Shown: piece after piece, positions 16,475 through 25,655 of the stretch
How positions within the stretch are numbered: position 1 is the first letter of the stretch
How the letters are laid out: each line of letters starts with the position of its first letter
Assembly (NCBI GenBank): GCA_947442255.1
Contig: CANEVO010000030.1
Span: 1-38,093, forward strand
Reading direction: 5' to 3'
Source of the DNA: Opitutia bacterium
Lineage (GTDB): Bacteria; Verrucomicrobiota; Verrucomicrobiae; Opitutales; Opitutaceae
Length of the DNA stretch: 38,093 bases
Translations under genes and position numbers: made by a program
Notes under the pieces: generated by a model
Database searches by the model: none
What the model was told of the DNA's origin: nothing
Seen by the model: the letters and a program-made list of their open reading frames with translations, nothing else

Positions 16475-19400
16475 AACGCAAACTTGAACATCCCGCTCCG
16501 TCGGAACGCGAGCTGTCCGGTCCCAAATACTGGCGCAGCCTCGATGAGCTTGCGGCTACGCCCGGATTCAAGGCGCAGCTGGAACGTGAGTTCCCGGAAG
16601 GCGCGGACGAGCTGACCGGTTTTGACCGCCGCCACTTCATGAAGCTGATGGCGGCTTCGTTTGCCCTCGGTGGCGTGGGTCTGGCCGGCTGTCGCCGTCC
16701 GGAAAAGAACATTCTGCCCTACGGCAAATCGGTGGAAGGCGTGATCCCGGGCCTGCCGCAATATTACGCCACGGCGATGCCGTTGCGGAAGAGCGCGATC
16801 CCGTTGCTGGCGGAAACGCATCAGGGCCGCCCCACCAAGCTCGAAGGGAACCCAACCTATGCGCCGCACGGTGGCGCGGCCTCGCTGATGGCGCAGGCGT
16901 CCATCCTCGATCTATACGATCCGGATCGCGCCACGGCTCACACCAAGGGCGGCGCGGTTTTGAAGGCGGAAGCCGTCAATCAGCTGCTGGCCGGCATCAG
17001 CCAGAATTTCGGCGGCAATCAGGGATCCGGGCTGGCATTTCTAGCCGAGGAATCCGCCTCGCCGACGCGGGCGCGCGTGGTCGCGGCCCTGCGCCGCAAG
17101 TTCCCCCGGGCAGTCTGGGCGGAATATGAGCCGGTGATCGACGAGGCTCCGGCCGCTGCGGCTCAGGCCGTGTTTGGGGCGATTGTAAAGCCACTCTACC
17201 ATTTTGATAAGGCCCGCCGGATCGTTTCGATCGACGCGGATTTCCTGCAATCCGAGTCGGGCAGCCTTTACCACGCGCGGGCCTTTTCGAAGGGCCGCCG
17301 CGTGGCGAAGAAGGACGACCCGATGAACCGCCTCTACGTGGCGGAAAGCGGTCTGACGATTACCGGCAGCATGGCCGATCACCGCTTGCGGCTCGCGAGC
17401 AGCCACATGCTGGCCTTCGCCGCCGCCCTTGCGGTTGAGACGGTCGACGGTGCCCGTGAGATGCTTCAGTCTTTCGCACAGGGACTCGATGCCAGCCCGA
17501 AGTGGATCGAGGAATGTGCCACGGATCTGAAGGCCCATCGCGGGGAGTGTCTGGTGGTGGCCGGGGCGCATCTCCCGGTGCAGGTTCACGCGATCGTTTA
17601 TTCGATCAACGCGCTCTTGGGAAATATCGGCCGGACGGTCGATTTTGTTGCCGTTGATCCCTCCGGCGCCGCGGCAATTTCGGATCTCGCCGCGGTCATC
17701 AAAGGCGGGTCCGTCAAGACGCTTGTAATCTTGGGCGGCAACCCCGCCTACAACGCCCCGGCCGATCTCGACTGGCCGGCTTTGCAACGCTCGGTCGGTG
17801 AAGTCGTGCGTTTTGGCTATTATGCCGACGAGACGTCCGCGCTGGGTGGGACGCACCTCGCCGCGGCGCATTATCTCGAATCATGGGGCGATGCCCGGAC
17901 CGTCGATGGAACGATTGTTCCGGTGCAGCCGATGATCCTGCCGCTGTTTGGCGGACTGACGGAAATCGAAGTGCTGGCGCGTCTGGCCGGGGAAGAAAAA
18001 ACCGACCCCTACGAACTCGTGCGCACCACGATCAGCGGGTTGGCCGGCGGCGATGGCGACCGGGCGATGAGTCGCTTTCTGCACGACGGCGTGCTGGCGA
18101 AGTCCGCCTATTCCCCGGCACAGGTGGCGTTCAACCGCCAGTCGATGAGCACCCTGTTTCGGCAGCCCGCGACGGCGACGGCGGTGGCGCTCAGTGCCAA
18201 GAATCTCGAAGTTCGTTTCGTCGCCGATCACAAGATGGACGACGGCCGTTTCGCCAACAACGGCTGGCTGCAGGAATGCCCCGACCCCATCACGAAGATC
18301 TCGTGGGATAACGCGATTCTGGTCAGCCCGAAGCTGGCACGTGAACTCGGCATCGATCCCAAGGGAGCCCTCATCCAGGTGGCGCGGAAAGAGGAAGCGG
18401 AATTCTCGATGGGCAAGGAAAACGCGTTCGTCTTTGAGCTTTCGATCGGTGGGCGCAAGATCCGCGGCCCGGTGCATATCCAGCCCGGTCTTTCGAATTA
18501 CACGGTGATCGTGCCGCTCGGTTACGGCCGCACGCAAGTCGGTCACGTGGGCAAAGGGGCCGGCTTCAGCGCCTATCCGCTTCGCACCGCGGCCGCGATG
18601 CACGTGGCGACCGGTGCGACGCTGACGAAGACCGCAGCCCGCATGTTCCTGGCGAACACGCAGGAGCACTGGTCGATGGAAGGCCGTGAGATCATCCGCG
18701 AGGCGAATTTCGAAAAATCCGGGAAGAGCAACGGTAACAGTTACCAGGAAAATCCCGCCTTCGTGAATACGTTCGGGATGGAGTCGCATTCGCCGACGAT
18801 CCTGGGCGAATACGGCGAGAAAATGTCGCCCCAGCAGCGGGCCACGCTCGTCCCGCGCGGCAATTCGCTCTACGAGACCCCCACCTTTGATGGGCTTCAC
18901 CAGTGGGGCATGTCGATCGATCTCAACACCTGCATTGGCTGCAATGCGTGCGTGGTCGCCTGTCAGGCGGAAAACAACGTTCCGATTGTCGGCAAGGACC
19001 AGGTGCTGCGCGGCCGTGAGATGCACTGGCTGCGTATCGACCGTTACTATTCCACCGGCACCGCCGATGGCGGTGCCTTTGGCGGGGAAGGCAACCGCGA
19101 GTTGCCCGAGGATCCGCAGGTTTCGCTGCAGCCGATGGCCTGTGTCCATTGTGAACTTGCGCCGTGTGAAACGGTGTGCCCGGTCAACGCGACCGTGCAC
19201 GATGAGGAAGGCCTGAACGTCATGGCCTACAACCGTTGCATCGGCACCCGCTATTGCGCGAACAATTGTCCCTACAAGGTCCGCCGCTTCAATTTCTTCG
19301 ACTGGAATCAGCGTTCGCTTGATCAGCTTTACATGGGCCAGCTGGCGTCCTTCGGCATGCCGGAGCTCGTCAAGATGGTAAAGAATCCCGAGGTCTCCGT

Positions 19401-19851
19401 GCGCATGCGCGGGGTGATGGAAAAGTGCACCTATTGCGTGCAACGGATCCAGAACGGGAAGATCCAGCACAAGGTGAAGATGGCGCAGGCCGGAACGCCT
19501 GGTGACGTCATCGTCCCGGATGGCGCGATCCGGACCGCCTGCGAGCAGACCTGTCCCGTCGGTGCGATCACCTTTGGTAACATTCTTGATAAGGAAAGTG
19601 CCGTGATGAAGGCCAAGGATCGGGCACAAGACTACGCGGTGTTGGGGTATCTCAACACCCGTCCGCGCACGACTTATTCCGGCAAGCTGCGTAACCCGAA
19701 TCCGGCGATGCCCGATTACGAGTCGCTGCCGCTGAGCCGCATCGAATACAACAAGAAGAACGTTCCCGCCGGTCACGGTGCGGCCGCCGGACACGGCGCG
19801 GCCGGACCTGGCGCTCCGGCGCATGGTGCGGAAAAGAAGGGTGGGCACTAA
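16471..19851 (+). CDS. actB: ACIII subunit ActB, molybdopterin-oxidoreductase-like plus iron-sulfur protein
   Basis: A 1126-residue fusion typical of ActB. The start is ATG 16471, coupled to actA. A Tat-type signal follows an N-terminal extension: [18 protein letters not shown], then LAGC with a lipobox Cys74, so the protein is probably lipidated at the periplasmic face. Residues about 80-780 are a molybdopterin-oxidoreductase-like domain; ActB proteins of known structure lack the cofactor. The C-terminal part is a ferredoxin-like domain. Its motifs are [12 protein letters not shown] (from C821), [14 protein letters not shown] (from C891), [14 protein letters not shown] and [12 protein letters not shown] (from C986) with [10 protein letters not shown]. 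The Thr in CIGTRYC replaces a fourth Cys, consistent with three 4Fe-4S clusters and one 3Fe-4S cluster. The C-terminal tail is Gly/His/Ala-rich. Confidence 0.96.
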   Translation: MKRKLEHPAPSERELSGPKYWRSLDELAATPGFKAQLEREFPEGADELTGFDRRHFMKLMAASFALGGVGLAGCRRPEKNILPYGKSVEGVIPGLPQYYATAMPLRKSAIPLLAETHQGRPTKLEGNPTYAPHGGAASLMAQASILDLYDPDRATAHTKGGAVLKAEAVNQLLAGISQNFGGNQGSGLAFLAEESASPTRARVVAALRRKFPRAVWAEYEPVIDEAPAAAAQAVFGAIVKPLYHFDKARRIVSIDADFLQSESGSLYHARAFSKGRRVAKKDDPMNRLYVAESGLTITGSMADHRLRLASSHMLAFAAALAVETVDGAREMLQSFAQGLDASPKWIEECATDLKAHRGECLVVAGAHLPVQVHAIVYSINALLGNIGRTVDFVAVDPSGAAAISDLAAVIKGGSVKTLVILGGNPAYNAPADLDWPALQRSVGEVVRFGYYADETSALGGTHLAAAHYLESWGDARTVDGTIVPVQPMILPLFGGLTEIEVLARLAGEEKTDPYELVRTTISGLAGGDGDRAMSRFLHDGVLAKSAYSPAQVAFNRQSMSTLFRQPATATAVALSAKNLEVRFVADHKMDDGRFANNGWLQECPDPITKISWDNAILVSPKLARELGIDPKGALIQVARKEEAEFSMGKENAFVFELSIGGRKIRGPVHIQPGLSNYTVIVPLGYGRTQVGHVGKGAGFSAYPLRTAAAMHVATGATLTKTAARMFLANTQEHWSMEGREIIREANFEKSGKSNGNSYQENPAFVNTFGMESHSPTILGEYGEKMSPQQRATLVPRGNSLYETPTFDGLHQWGMSIDLNTCIGCNACVVACQAENNVPIVGKDQVLRGREMHWLRIDRYYSTGTADGGAFGGEGNRELPEDPQVSLQPMACVHCELAPCETVCPVNATVHDEEGLNVMAYNRCIGTRYCANNCPYKVRRFNFFDWNQRSLDQLYMGQLASFGMPELVKMVKNPEVSVRMRGVMEKCTYCVQRIQNGKIQHKVKMAQAGTPGDVIVPDGAIRTACEQTCPVGAITFGNILDKESAVMKAKDRAQDYAVLGYLNTRPRTTYSGKLRNPNPAMPDYESLPLSRIEYNKKNVPAGHGAAAGHGAAGPGAPAHGAEKKGGH

Positions 19852-19914
19852 GCATGAATTCCCGCGCAATGCTTCCTGACGGTTGCGGCCTTGGGGCCGA
19901 ATCGCTTCACTTTA

Positions 19915-19949
19915 CCGGGCCGATAGGCCAAAACGCGCGCCCGGCTTTT
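19915..19949 (+). other. Possible attenuator hairpin between actB and actC
   Basis: In the 124-base gap between actB and actC, CCGGGC (19915-19920) can pair with GCCCGG (19939-19944), followed by CTTTT. A smaller hairpin, CGGCC-TTGG-GGCCG, lies just upstream at 19886-19899. The stem is only six base pairs and the T-tract short, so it would be a leaky terminator at best, or an mRNA-processing or stability element. actC carries its own strong GGAGG (19962-19966) nine bases before its ATG. Confidence 0.25.
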
Positions 19950-19975
19950 CCCCCTGTTTCCGGAGGACTTAGCTG

Positions 19976-21421
19976 ATGGCCCACACTTCTGAAAATGCAA
20001 TGGCGGCTCCGGCGATCTTGAACGAGGTCAACCCGGCGGTTTTACCGCGGGCGGTGCTGGTCCATAATAACCGCAGTTTCTCGTGGATCACCGAAAAAAT
20101 CTGCGGGATCATCGAAGGCAAGACCCCGGCTTGGTGGTGGGTATGCTTCGTTCTGGCGTGTTTCATCGCTTCTTTCACGGTTGGGGGCATCACCTACTTG
20201 GTGACCACGGGCGTCGGCGTGTGGGGCCATGCCAATCCGGTCAACTGGGCGTGGGACATCGTCAACTTCGTTTTCTGGATCGGTATCGGCCATGCCGGCA
20301 CATTGATTTCCGCCATCCTGTGTCTGCTGCGCCAGAAATGGCGCACCTCGATCAACCGTGCCGCCGAGGCCATGACCATCTTCGCGGTGGTCTGCGCCGC
20401 GATCTTTCCGGTCTTTCACGTCGGTCGTATTTGGTATGCGTGGTATCTCTTCCCGATTCCCAACTCGAATGTCATCTGGCAGAACTTCCGTTCCCCGCTC
20501 GAGTGGGACGTGTTTGCCGTTTCGACCTACGGCACGGTTTCAGTATTGTTCTGGTATATCGGGCTGATTCCCGACCTGGCGGTGTTGCGTGATCGCTTCT
20601 TCACGGCCGGTAACAAGTTTCGCTCCTTCCTCTACGGATTGTTCGCAATGGGTTGGCGCGGATCCAACCGCCACTGGAGCAATTACGAGATGGCCTACCT
20701 GATCCTGGCCGGCGTCTCGACGCCGCTGGTGCTCTCGGTGCACACGATCGTTTCGTTCGACTTCGCCGTCTCCCTGCTCCCCGGCTGGCATACGACGATC
20801 TTCCCGCCTTACTTCGTCGCCGGCGCCATTTTCTCCGGTTTCGGCATGGTGCTCACGCTCATGTTGCCGCTGCGCGCGATCTACCGCCTCGAGGACCTGA
20901 TCACGCAGTATCACATCGACTGCATGTGCAAGGTGACCTTGGCGACCGGCACGATCGTGGGCTACGCCTACGGTATCGAGTTCTTCATCGCGTGGTATGG
21001 CGCGAATCCCTACGAGGGTTTTGCGTTCATCAATCGCGCCTTCGGCCATTACGCGTGGGCTTACTGGATCATGATTTCGTGCAACGTGATCACGCCACAG
21101 TTCTTCTGGTTCAAGGCCGTGCGGGAAAATACCACGCTGGTTTGGGTGCTCTCCATTTTCGTGAATGTCGGCATGTGGTTCGAGCGCTTTGTGATCATCG
21201 TCACGTCGCTGGCCCGCGATTTCCTGCCTTCGAGCTGGGGTTACTATTCCCCGAGTGTGGTCGAGATCTTCACCTTCTTCGGCACCTTCGGCGTCTTTTC
21301 GGTGCTCTTCCTTCTGTTTATCCGTTTCCTCCCCATCATGCCGATGGCCGAGCTCAAAGCGGTGACTCCACAGGCGGACGTCCACGGTGGCCAAGACGCG
21401 AGCGTGGCGCACAAACACTGA
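19976..21421 (+). CDS. actC: ACIII subunit ActC, NrfD-like integral membrane protein
   Basis: A 481-residue polytopic membrane protein of the NrfD/PsrC family, expected to have ten helices and to carry the quinol site of ACIII. Typical segments include [47 protein letters not shown] (in parts), [20 protein letters not shown] and [31 protein letters not shown] and [15 protein letters not shown] are also strongly conserved in ActC. The start is decided by GGAGG nine bases upstream. The N-terminal cytoplasmic region includes [22 protein letters not shown]. It is followed six bases later by actD. ActC contacts the iron-sulfur domain of ActB in the known complexes. Confidence 0.96.
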   Translation: MAHTSENAMAAPAILNEVNPAVLPRAVLVHNNRSFSWITEKICGIIEGKTPAWWWVCFVLACFIASFTVGGITYLVTTGVGVWGHANPVNWAWDIVNFVFWIGIGHAGTLISAILCLLRQKWRTSINRAAEAMTIFAVVCAAIFPVFHVGRIWYAWYLFPIPNSNVIWQNFRSPLEWDVFAVSTYGTVSVLFWYIGLIPDLAVLRDRFFTAGNKFRSFLYGLFAMGWRGSNRHWSNYEMAYLILAGVSTPLVLSVHTIVSFDFAVSLLPGWHTTIFPPYFVAGAIFSGFGMVLTLMLPLRAIYRLEDLITQYHIDCMCKVTLATGTIVGYAYGIEFFIAWYGANPYEGFAFINRAFGHYAWAYWIMISCNVITPQFFWFKAVRENTTLVWVLSIFVNVGMWFERFVIIVTSLARDFLPSSWGYYSPSVVEIFTFFGTFGVFSVLFLLFIRFLPIMPMAELKAVTPQADVHGGQDASVAHKH

Positions 21422-21427
21422 TCGACC

Positions 21428-21961
21428 ATGGCTGCACCTTCCCACGGCCTGATCGCCACCTTCAACACGGCTCCCGAGCTGTACCACGCCGCGGAAAAAA
21501 TCCGCGACGCCGGTTACCGCCACTGGGACTGCATCACGCCCTTTCCCGTGCACGGGCTCGACAAAGCCATGGGGCTGCGGCGTTCGATTGTGCCGCGGAT
21601 CTCCCTGGCCGGCGGCATCGCCGGATTTTTCACCGGAATGACGATGATCTGGTGGACGGGTGCCTACGACTACAAGCTGATCGTTGGCGGCAAACCGCTG
21701 TTCAGCCCGATGTTCGCCTTCCCGGTGAGCTACGAGCTCACGATTTTGTTCACCGCCTTTGCGACGATCATCGGCATGTTCATCGTGAACGGACTGCCGA
21801 TGCACTATCATCCCGTGCTCAAGTATGACCAGATCCGGCGAGGGATGGACGACACCTTCTTCATCGTGATCGAGGCGCGTGACCCGCGTTTCAATTCCGC
21901 CAACACCAAGGCCCTGCTCGAAACGGTCGGCGGGACCAACATCTCGGAGCTCGAGGCCTGA
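21428..21961 (+). CDS. actD: ACIII subunit ActD (DUF3341)
   Basis: A 177-residue two-helix membrane subunit. The N-terminal cytoplasmic domain opens with HGLIATFNTAPELYHAAEKI, then RHWDCITPFPVHGLDKAMGL, the DUF3341 hallmark. Two hydrophobic helices follow (about 60-80 and 100-125), separated by the conserved loop GGKPLFSPMFAFPVSYELT. The C-terminal part has DDTFFIVIEARDPRFN, again characteristic. ActD is a structural subunit beside ActC and ActF with no cofactor. It sits in its canonical position, six bases after actC and three bases before actE. Confidence 0.95.
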   Translation: MAAPSHGLIATFNTAPELYHAAEKIRDAGYRHWDCITPFPVHGLDKAMGLRRSIVPRISLAGGIAGFFTGMTMIWWTGAYDYKLIVGGKPLFSPMFAFPVSYELTILFTAFATIIGMFIVNGLPMHYHPVLKYDQIRRGMDDTFFIVIEARDPRFNSANTKALLETVGGTNISELEA

Positions 21962-21964
21962 GCC

Positions 21965-22603
21965 ATGCGCAACGTCTACCTCGTCACCCTGTTCGTTTGC
22001 GTGCTGCTGGTCTCGATTCTGGGCCTGCGGGGCCGGATTTTCACCGCGCCGCCAATGGATGTTTTCCCGGAGTGGGCCTTTCCCGGCATGAAGTATCAGC
22101 CGAAGTTGCGCCCGCAGTCGCACAGCGACTTTTTCGCCGATGGCCGCGCGGACCGGATGCCGGTCGCGCGCACCGTCGCCCGCGGCATGCTCCGCGAGGA
22201 CGATGGACTTTACGCGGGCAAGGATTCCTCCGGCCAGTTTGCCCGTGGATTTCCCGTGGCGATCACGGTCGACTCCAAGCTGCTGGAACGCGGGCGTGAC
22301 CGCTTTGAAATCTATTGTGCGCCTTGTCACGGGGCACTCGGCGACGGCAATGGCATCACCAAGCGCTACGGCATGGGCGCGACGCCGTCTTATCACGACG
22401 ACCGGATTCGCAATCTACCGGAAGGTGACATTTTCAATACGATCACGAACGGCAAGAACACCATGATGCCTTACGCCGACATGCTCGTGCCCGAGGATCG
22501 CTGGGCCGTGGTCGCCTACGTGCGGGCCCTTCAGCGGGCACAACAAGGCAAGCCCGGAGACGTCACGGACGCCGCGGCGCGTCAGAAACTTGGCATTCAA
22601 TGA
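21965..22603 (+). CDS. actE: ACIII subunit ActE, monohaem cytochrome c
   Basis: A 212-residue membrane-anchored monohaem cytochrome c that takes electrons from ActA and passes them on to an oxidase or soluble carrier. The N-terminal hydrophobic stretch YLVTLFVCVLLVSILGL serves as anchor or signal; I see no clear lipobox. DVFPEWAFPGMKYQPKLRPQ is the typical ActE segment after the anchor. The single haem motif is CAPCH in the middle of the protein, and the axial methionine is likely in NTMMPYADM. DRWAVVAYVRALQ is the usual C-terminal cytochrome c helix. The stop overlaps the actF start as ATGA. Confidence 0.95.
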   Translation: MRNVYLVTLFVCVLLVSILGLRGRIFTAPPMDVFPEWAFPGMKYQPKLRPQSHSDFFADGRADRMPVARTVARGMLREDDGLYAGKDSSGQFARGFPVAITVDSKLLERGRDRFEIYCAPCHGALGDGNGITKRYGMGATPSYHDDRIRNLPEGDIFNTITNGKNTMMPYADMLVPEDRWAVVAYVRALQRAQQGKPGDVTDAAARQKLGIQ

Positions 22604-23880
22604 GCTCTCACGCTGCAACTGTATCCGCTGCCGGCGTCCCCGCCGAGCAATCGTCCGCCGCTCTGGCGGGCAAGGCGCTCACCATTGGCTTCGTGGGTCT
22701 CGCCCTGACCGCGGTCGGGCTCTTCGTTTCCGGAGCTTCGGCGGTCGCTTTGTCCTACCTCGTGGGACTCACCTATTGGACGGCGATCGCGATCGGCATG
22801 CTTCTGCTGATCTTCATCCACCACATCCTTGATGCCTCGTGGTCCGTGGTGATCCGCCGCCAGTGGGAACACGGCCTCGCCGCCTTCAAGTGGCTCGGGA
22901 TCCTGTTCCTCCCTCTGATTCTCGCCTCACTGTTTTACCAGCGCGACCTCATCTGGCCTTGGATGAATCCGGGCCACGAAATCCACGGTGGGCATACGGT
23001 CGGACAGGATCCACTCTATTTGAAGAAGGAGGGATTTCTGAACCTTAACGCCTTCGTCATCAGCACGGCGGCCTTTTTCCTCCTGTGGATGTGGTTGTCG
23101 GCGCGCCTGCGGAAAGCCTCGTTTTCCCAAGACAGTGACGGCGAATTGAAGTGGACGACGATGAACCGCAAGACCGCCGCGTTCGGCATTCCGATTGCAG
23201 CGCTCACGCTGACGGCGGCGGCAATTTTCTGGGTCAAGAGTCTCGAATACCACTGGTTCTCCACCATGTACGGGGTGTGGTTTTTCGCCAACTGCGTCCG
23301 CGGGGCGTTGGGTTGTGGCGTCTTGATCATGGTCTGGCTTTGGGGCCGCGGTGACTACAAGGGCATACTCAACAAGAATCACTTTCACAGCATCGGGATG
23401 CTGATGCTCGCCTTCACCGTGTTCTGGGCCTACGTGACCTTTTCGCAGTATTTCCTGATCTGGAATGCGAACGTTCCCGAGGAAACTTTTTGGTACAACC
23501 TCCGCGAAGTGAATCACGACGGTTCGCCCAACCAGTGGAAATGGGTCGGCATCTACGGCATCCTTTTCGGTCATTTCTTCATCCCGTTCTTTGCCCTGCT
23601 CTCCTACCGGTACAAGGTAACGCCGCACATCATCCGCCGGATCGCACTCTGGATTCTGTCGATCATCCTGCTCGACATGTGCTACAACATCCTGCCGGCG
23701 CTGAAGGATGCGCACGGTGACTCCCTGCCTTTCCTTTCGATCAATTTGCTCTGGGTAGCGACCTCGGTGGTCGGAGTGGGGGGCGTTTGCGTTTGGGCCT
23801 ACCTCCGCAGCTTCCCGACGGCGAAACTCATTCCGATCCGTGACCCGCGCATCGGCGAAAGCCTCACGCACCATGAGTGA
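22600..23880 (+). CDS. actF: ACIII subunit ActF, NrfD-related integral membrane protein
   Basis: A 426-residue polytopic membrane protein, homologous to ActC and expected to have about ten helices. Family markers are GLTYWTAIAIGMLLLIFIHH, WSVVIRRQWEHGLAAFKWLG, DLIWPWMNPGHEIHGGH and KEGFLNLNAFVISTAAFFLL. HSIGMLMLAFTVFWAYVTFS and QYFLIWNANVPEETFWY form the highly conserved core. ActF is thought to help build the quinol-side or proton-conducting half of ACIII. It overlaps actE at its start (ATGA) and the next small gene by eight bases at its end. No frame or length anomaly. Confidence 0.95.
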   Translation: MSSHAATVSAAGVPAEQSSAALAGKALTIGFVGLALTAVGLFVSGASAVALSYLVGLTYWTAIAIGMLLLIFIHHILDASWSVVIRRQWEHGLAAFKWLGILFLPLILASLFYQRDLIWPWMNPGHEIHGGHTVGQDPLYLKKEGFLNLNAFVISTAAFFLLWMWLSARLRKASFSQDSDGELKWTTMNRKTAAFGIPIAALTLTAAAIFWVKSLEYHWFSTMYGVWFFANCVRGALGCGVLIMVWLWGRGDYKGILNKNHFHSIGMLMLAFTVFWAYVTFSQYFLIWNANVPEETFWYNLREVNHDGSPNQWKWVGIYGILFGHFFIPFFALLSYRYKVTPHIIRRIALWILSIILLDMCYNILPALKDAHGDSLPFLSINLLWVATSVVGVGGVCVWAYLRSFPTAKLIPIRDPRIGESLTHHE

Positions 23881-24202
23881 TCCGACCGCCAGTTCGCCTC
23901 GCCCGGTTTCGTTGCTCACGACCCTCTTCGTCCTCGCGCTCTTCGCCGCGTTCTTCTTCGTCGTGCGCCACTATTATCAGCCGGCCGGCACGGCGGCTTT
24001 TGTCGCGACTCCCGAGAACCTGACGAAGGAACTCGAATGGAAGGCCTCGCGGGCTTCGCGCCAAAAAACGCTTCAGGAGGCGCGCCAAACCGAAGCGGAT
24101 CGTGCCCGTGCTTATGGCTGGGTCGACCAAAAATCCGGCATCGTGCAACTGCCGATCGAGCGGGCGATGGAACTGACCGCGCAGCAACACGGCAAAAAAT
24201 AG
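23873..24202 (+). CDS. Small one-TM protein of the ACIII operon
   Basis: A 109-residue protein with one membrane helix (about 12-34, VSLLTTLFVLALFAAFFFVV) and a soluble tail. The tail has the charged stretch ARQTEADRARAYGWVDQKSG followed by IVQLPIERAMELTAQQ. This 'YGWVD...(G)(V)(V)xxPIxRAMEL' pattern recurs in small proteins encoded beside ACIII and caa3/cbb3 genes. It may stabilise the complex or tie it to an oxidase, comparable in position to the extra small subunit seen in some ACIII preparations. ATG 23873 is used because it overlaps the actF stop by eight bases and drops a non-hydrophobic extension. Function unproven. Confidence 0.75.
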   Translation: MSDPTASSPRPVSLLTTLFVLALFAAFFFVVRHYYQPAGTAAFVATPENLTKELEWKASRASRQKTLQEARQTEADRARAYGWVDQKSGIVQLPIERAMELTAQQHGKK

Positions 24203-24230
24203 CGATAACGCGCCTCCAATTTATCCCGAG

Positions 24231-25655
24231 ATGATCAACGCTCCGACCAATGGCGCTTCGGCCGAAGTTACCGCCGTCGACACCACCGCCCGCTGGCCCC
24301 TGCTCTTTTTGATCGGGTCCGGCATCGTCTGGCTGCTCGTCAGCGGTGTTCTCGCGCTCATCACTTCGATCCAATTGCATTCGCCCCAATTCATGGCGGA
24401 CTGTTCCTGGCTGACCCACGGCCGCGCCGTGGCGGAGCGTGAAACGGCCTTCGTTTACGGCTGGGCGGCGAACGCCGGGATCGCGATCGCGCTTTGGGTG
24501 CTGGCCCGGCTGGGCGGATCGCCGCTGCGAGGGACGAACTGGCTCTTCATCGGGACGCTGTTTTGGAATCTGGGTGTGGCGATTGGCCTCGTCGGCATCG
24601 CGACCGGAGACATGACGACCTTTGCGTTCCTGCAGCTTCCCGCCTACGTGCAGCCGCTGATGCTTTTTTCCTACGGTGCGATGGCGGTGGCCGGCGTGCT
24701 CGCCTGGTCGGGCCGCCGGGCGGATGGCACTTATGCCGCTCAATGGTATGCGGTGGCGGCGCTGTTCCTCTTTCCGTGGCTCTTCTCCGCGGCTCAGGTC
24801 GTTCTTCTGTGGGCGCCGGTTCGCGGAACGGTGCAGGCCGTAGCCGCCGGCTGGTTTGCGCAGGGGGCTTGGACGCTCTGGCTCGCCCCGCTCGCGCTGG
24901 CGGGTGCCTACTATGTTGTGCCCAAGGTCAGTGGGCGCGCGCTTCGCAGTTACGACTTCGCCTCTCTGGGATTTTGGACGCTGATTACGGTTGGCGCCTG
25001 GTCGGGTGGACGGCACCTGATCGGTGGACCGGTGCCCGCTTGGGTCGCCACCATGGCGGTGGCGAGTTGCTCGCTCCTCGTTGGGCACTACTTGATTGTA
25101 TTTCTCAATTTGCGCGGCGCCGTTGGAGCTGGTGGCACGGCGCTCAACTTCATCACGTTCGGATTGGTCGCTTACACCCTGGGCGGCCTGCTCGACTCGA
25201 TCACGGCATTCCGTGAAATCGCGCTGCAAACCCAGTTTACGCTGGTCTCCAGCGCCCAGCAGGAACTCGCGCTCCACGGCGCCCTATCGATGATGCTGTT
25301 CGGCACGATCTACTACATGGTGCCCCGTCTCACCGACCGGCCATGGGCCTCGGCCGGATTTATCGGGGCACACCGTTGGCTCGCCACCGGCGGCGTGCTT
25401 CTGCTCGTCCTCGCGCTGGCGATTGGCGGCTGGATGCAGGGGGCCGACCTGCTGGCGCCCAAGACGTCCTTCGCCGCCATTCATGGCCATTTGAAACTTC
25501 CCCTGCTCGCGGTCACGGCCGCCTATGGCTTGCTGCTGGCGGGCAACATCCTGTTGTTGGTTAATTTCCTCCGGAGCGCGTGCGTCGGTGGCTCGACCAC
25601 GGTAACGGTCACGCCCTTCCGCCAGCCCTTGAACATGGAAGCGACTGCGCCATGA
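24231..25655 (+). CDS. CcoN-like subunit lacking most haem and CuB ligands
   Basis: A 474-residue polytopic protein that aligns along its length with CcoN, the catalytic subunit of cbb3 oxidase: AYYVVPKVSGRALRSYDFAS matches the segment after TM6, FWTLITVGAWSGGRHL matches TM7, and IYYMVPRL follows TM10. Against Pseudomonas stutzeri CcoN, recalled from memory, the ligands are replaced. His60 becomes Arg70 (HGRAVAERETAFVYGWAANA), His207 becomes Gln211 (WFAQGAW), Tyr251 becomes Gly255, and His257 becomes Arg261; only the His258 equivalent, His262, remains. The HxH pair 345/347 becomes Gln343/Glu345 in an ungapped match. Canonical haem b, b3 and CuB binding is therefore not possible. The gene is otherwise intact, begins 28 bases after the previous gene and is coupled by ATGA to the CcoO-like gene. 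I infer a structural or electron-conduit partner of ACIII. Confidence 0.88.
   Translation: MINAPTNGASAEVTAVDTTARWPLLFLIGSGIVWLLVSGVLALITSIQLHSPQFMADCSWLTHGRAVAERETAFVYGWAANAGIAIALWVLARLGGSPLRGTNWLFIGTLFWNLGVAIGLVGIATGDMTTFAFLQLPAYVQPLMLFSYGAMAVAGVLAWSGRRADGTYAAQWYAVAALFLFPWLFSAAQVVLLWAPVRGTVQAVAAGWFAQGAWTLWLAPLALAGAYYVVPKVSGRALRSYDFASLGFWTLITVGAWSGGRHLIGGPVPAWVATMAVASCSLLVGHYLIVFLNLRGAVGAGGTALNFITFGLVAYTLGGLLDSITAFREIALQTQFTLVSSAQQELALHGALSMMLFGTIYYMVPRLTDRPWASAGFIGAHRWLATGGVLLLVLALAIGGWMQGADLLAPKTSFAAIHGHLKLPLLAVTAAYGLLLAGNILLLVNFLRSACVGGSTTVTVTPFRQPLNMEATAP

Noticed and set aside
16471..19851. ActB as an active molybdenum enzyme
   Set aside because: The gene context and the fused iron-sulfur domain mark it as ActB, which by established knowledge of the family does not bind molybdopterin.
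17881..19869. A 662-codon minus-strand open frame inside actB
   Set aside because: It is antisense to well-conserved ActB with iron-sulfur motifs, and its His/Arg-rich translation has no domain.
24231..25655. Annotation as a working cbb3 oxidase catalytic subunit
   Set aside because: The ligand residues for haem b, haem b3 and CuB and the active-site Tyr are replaced, and no HxH motif is present.
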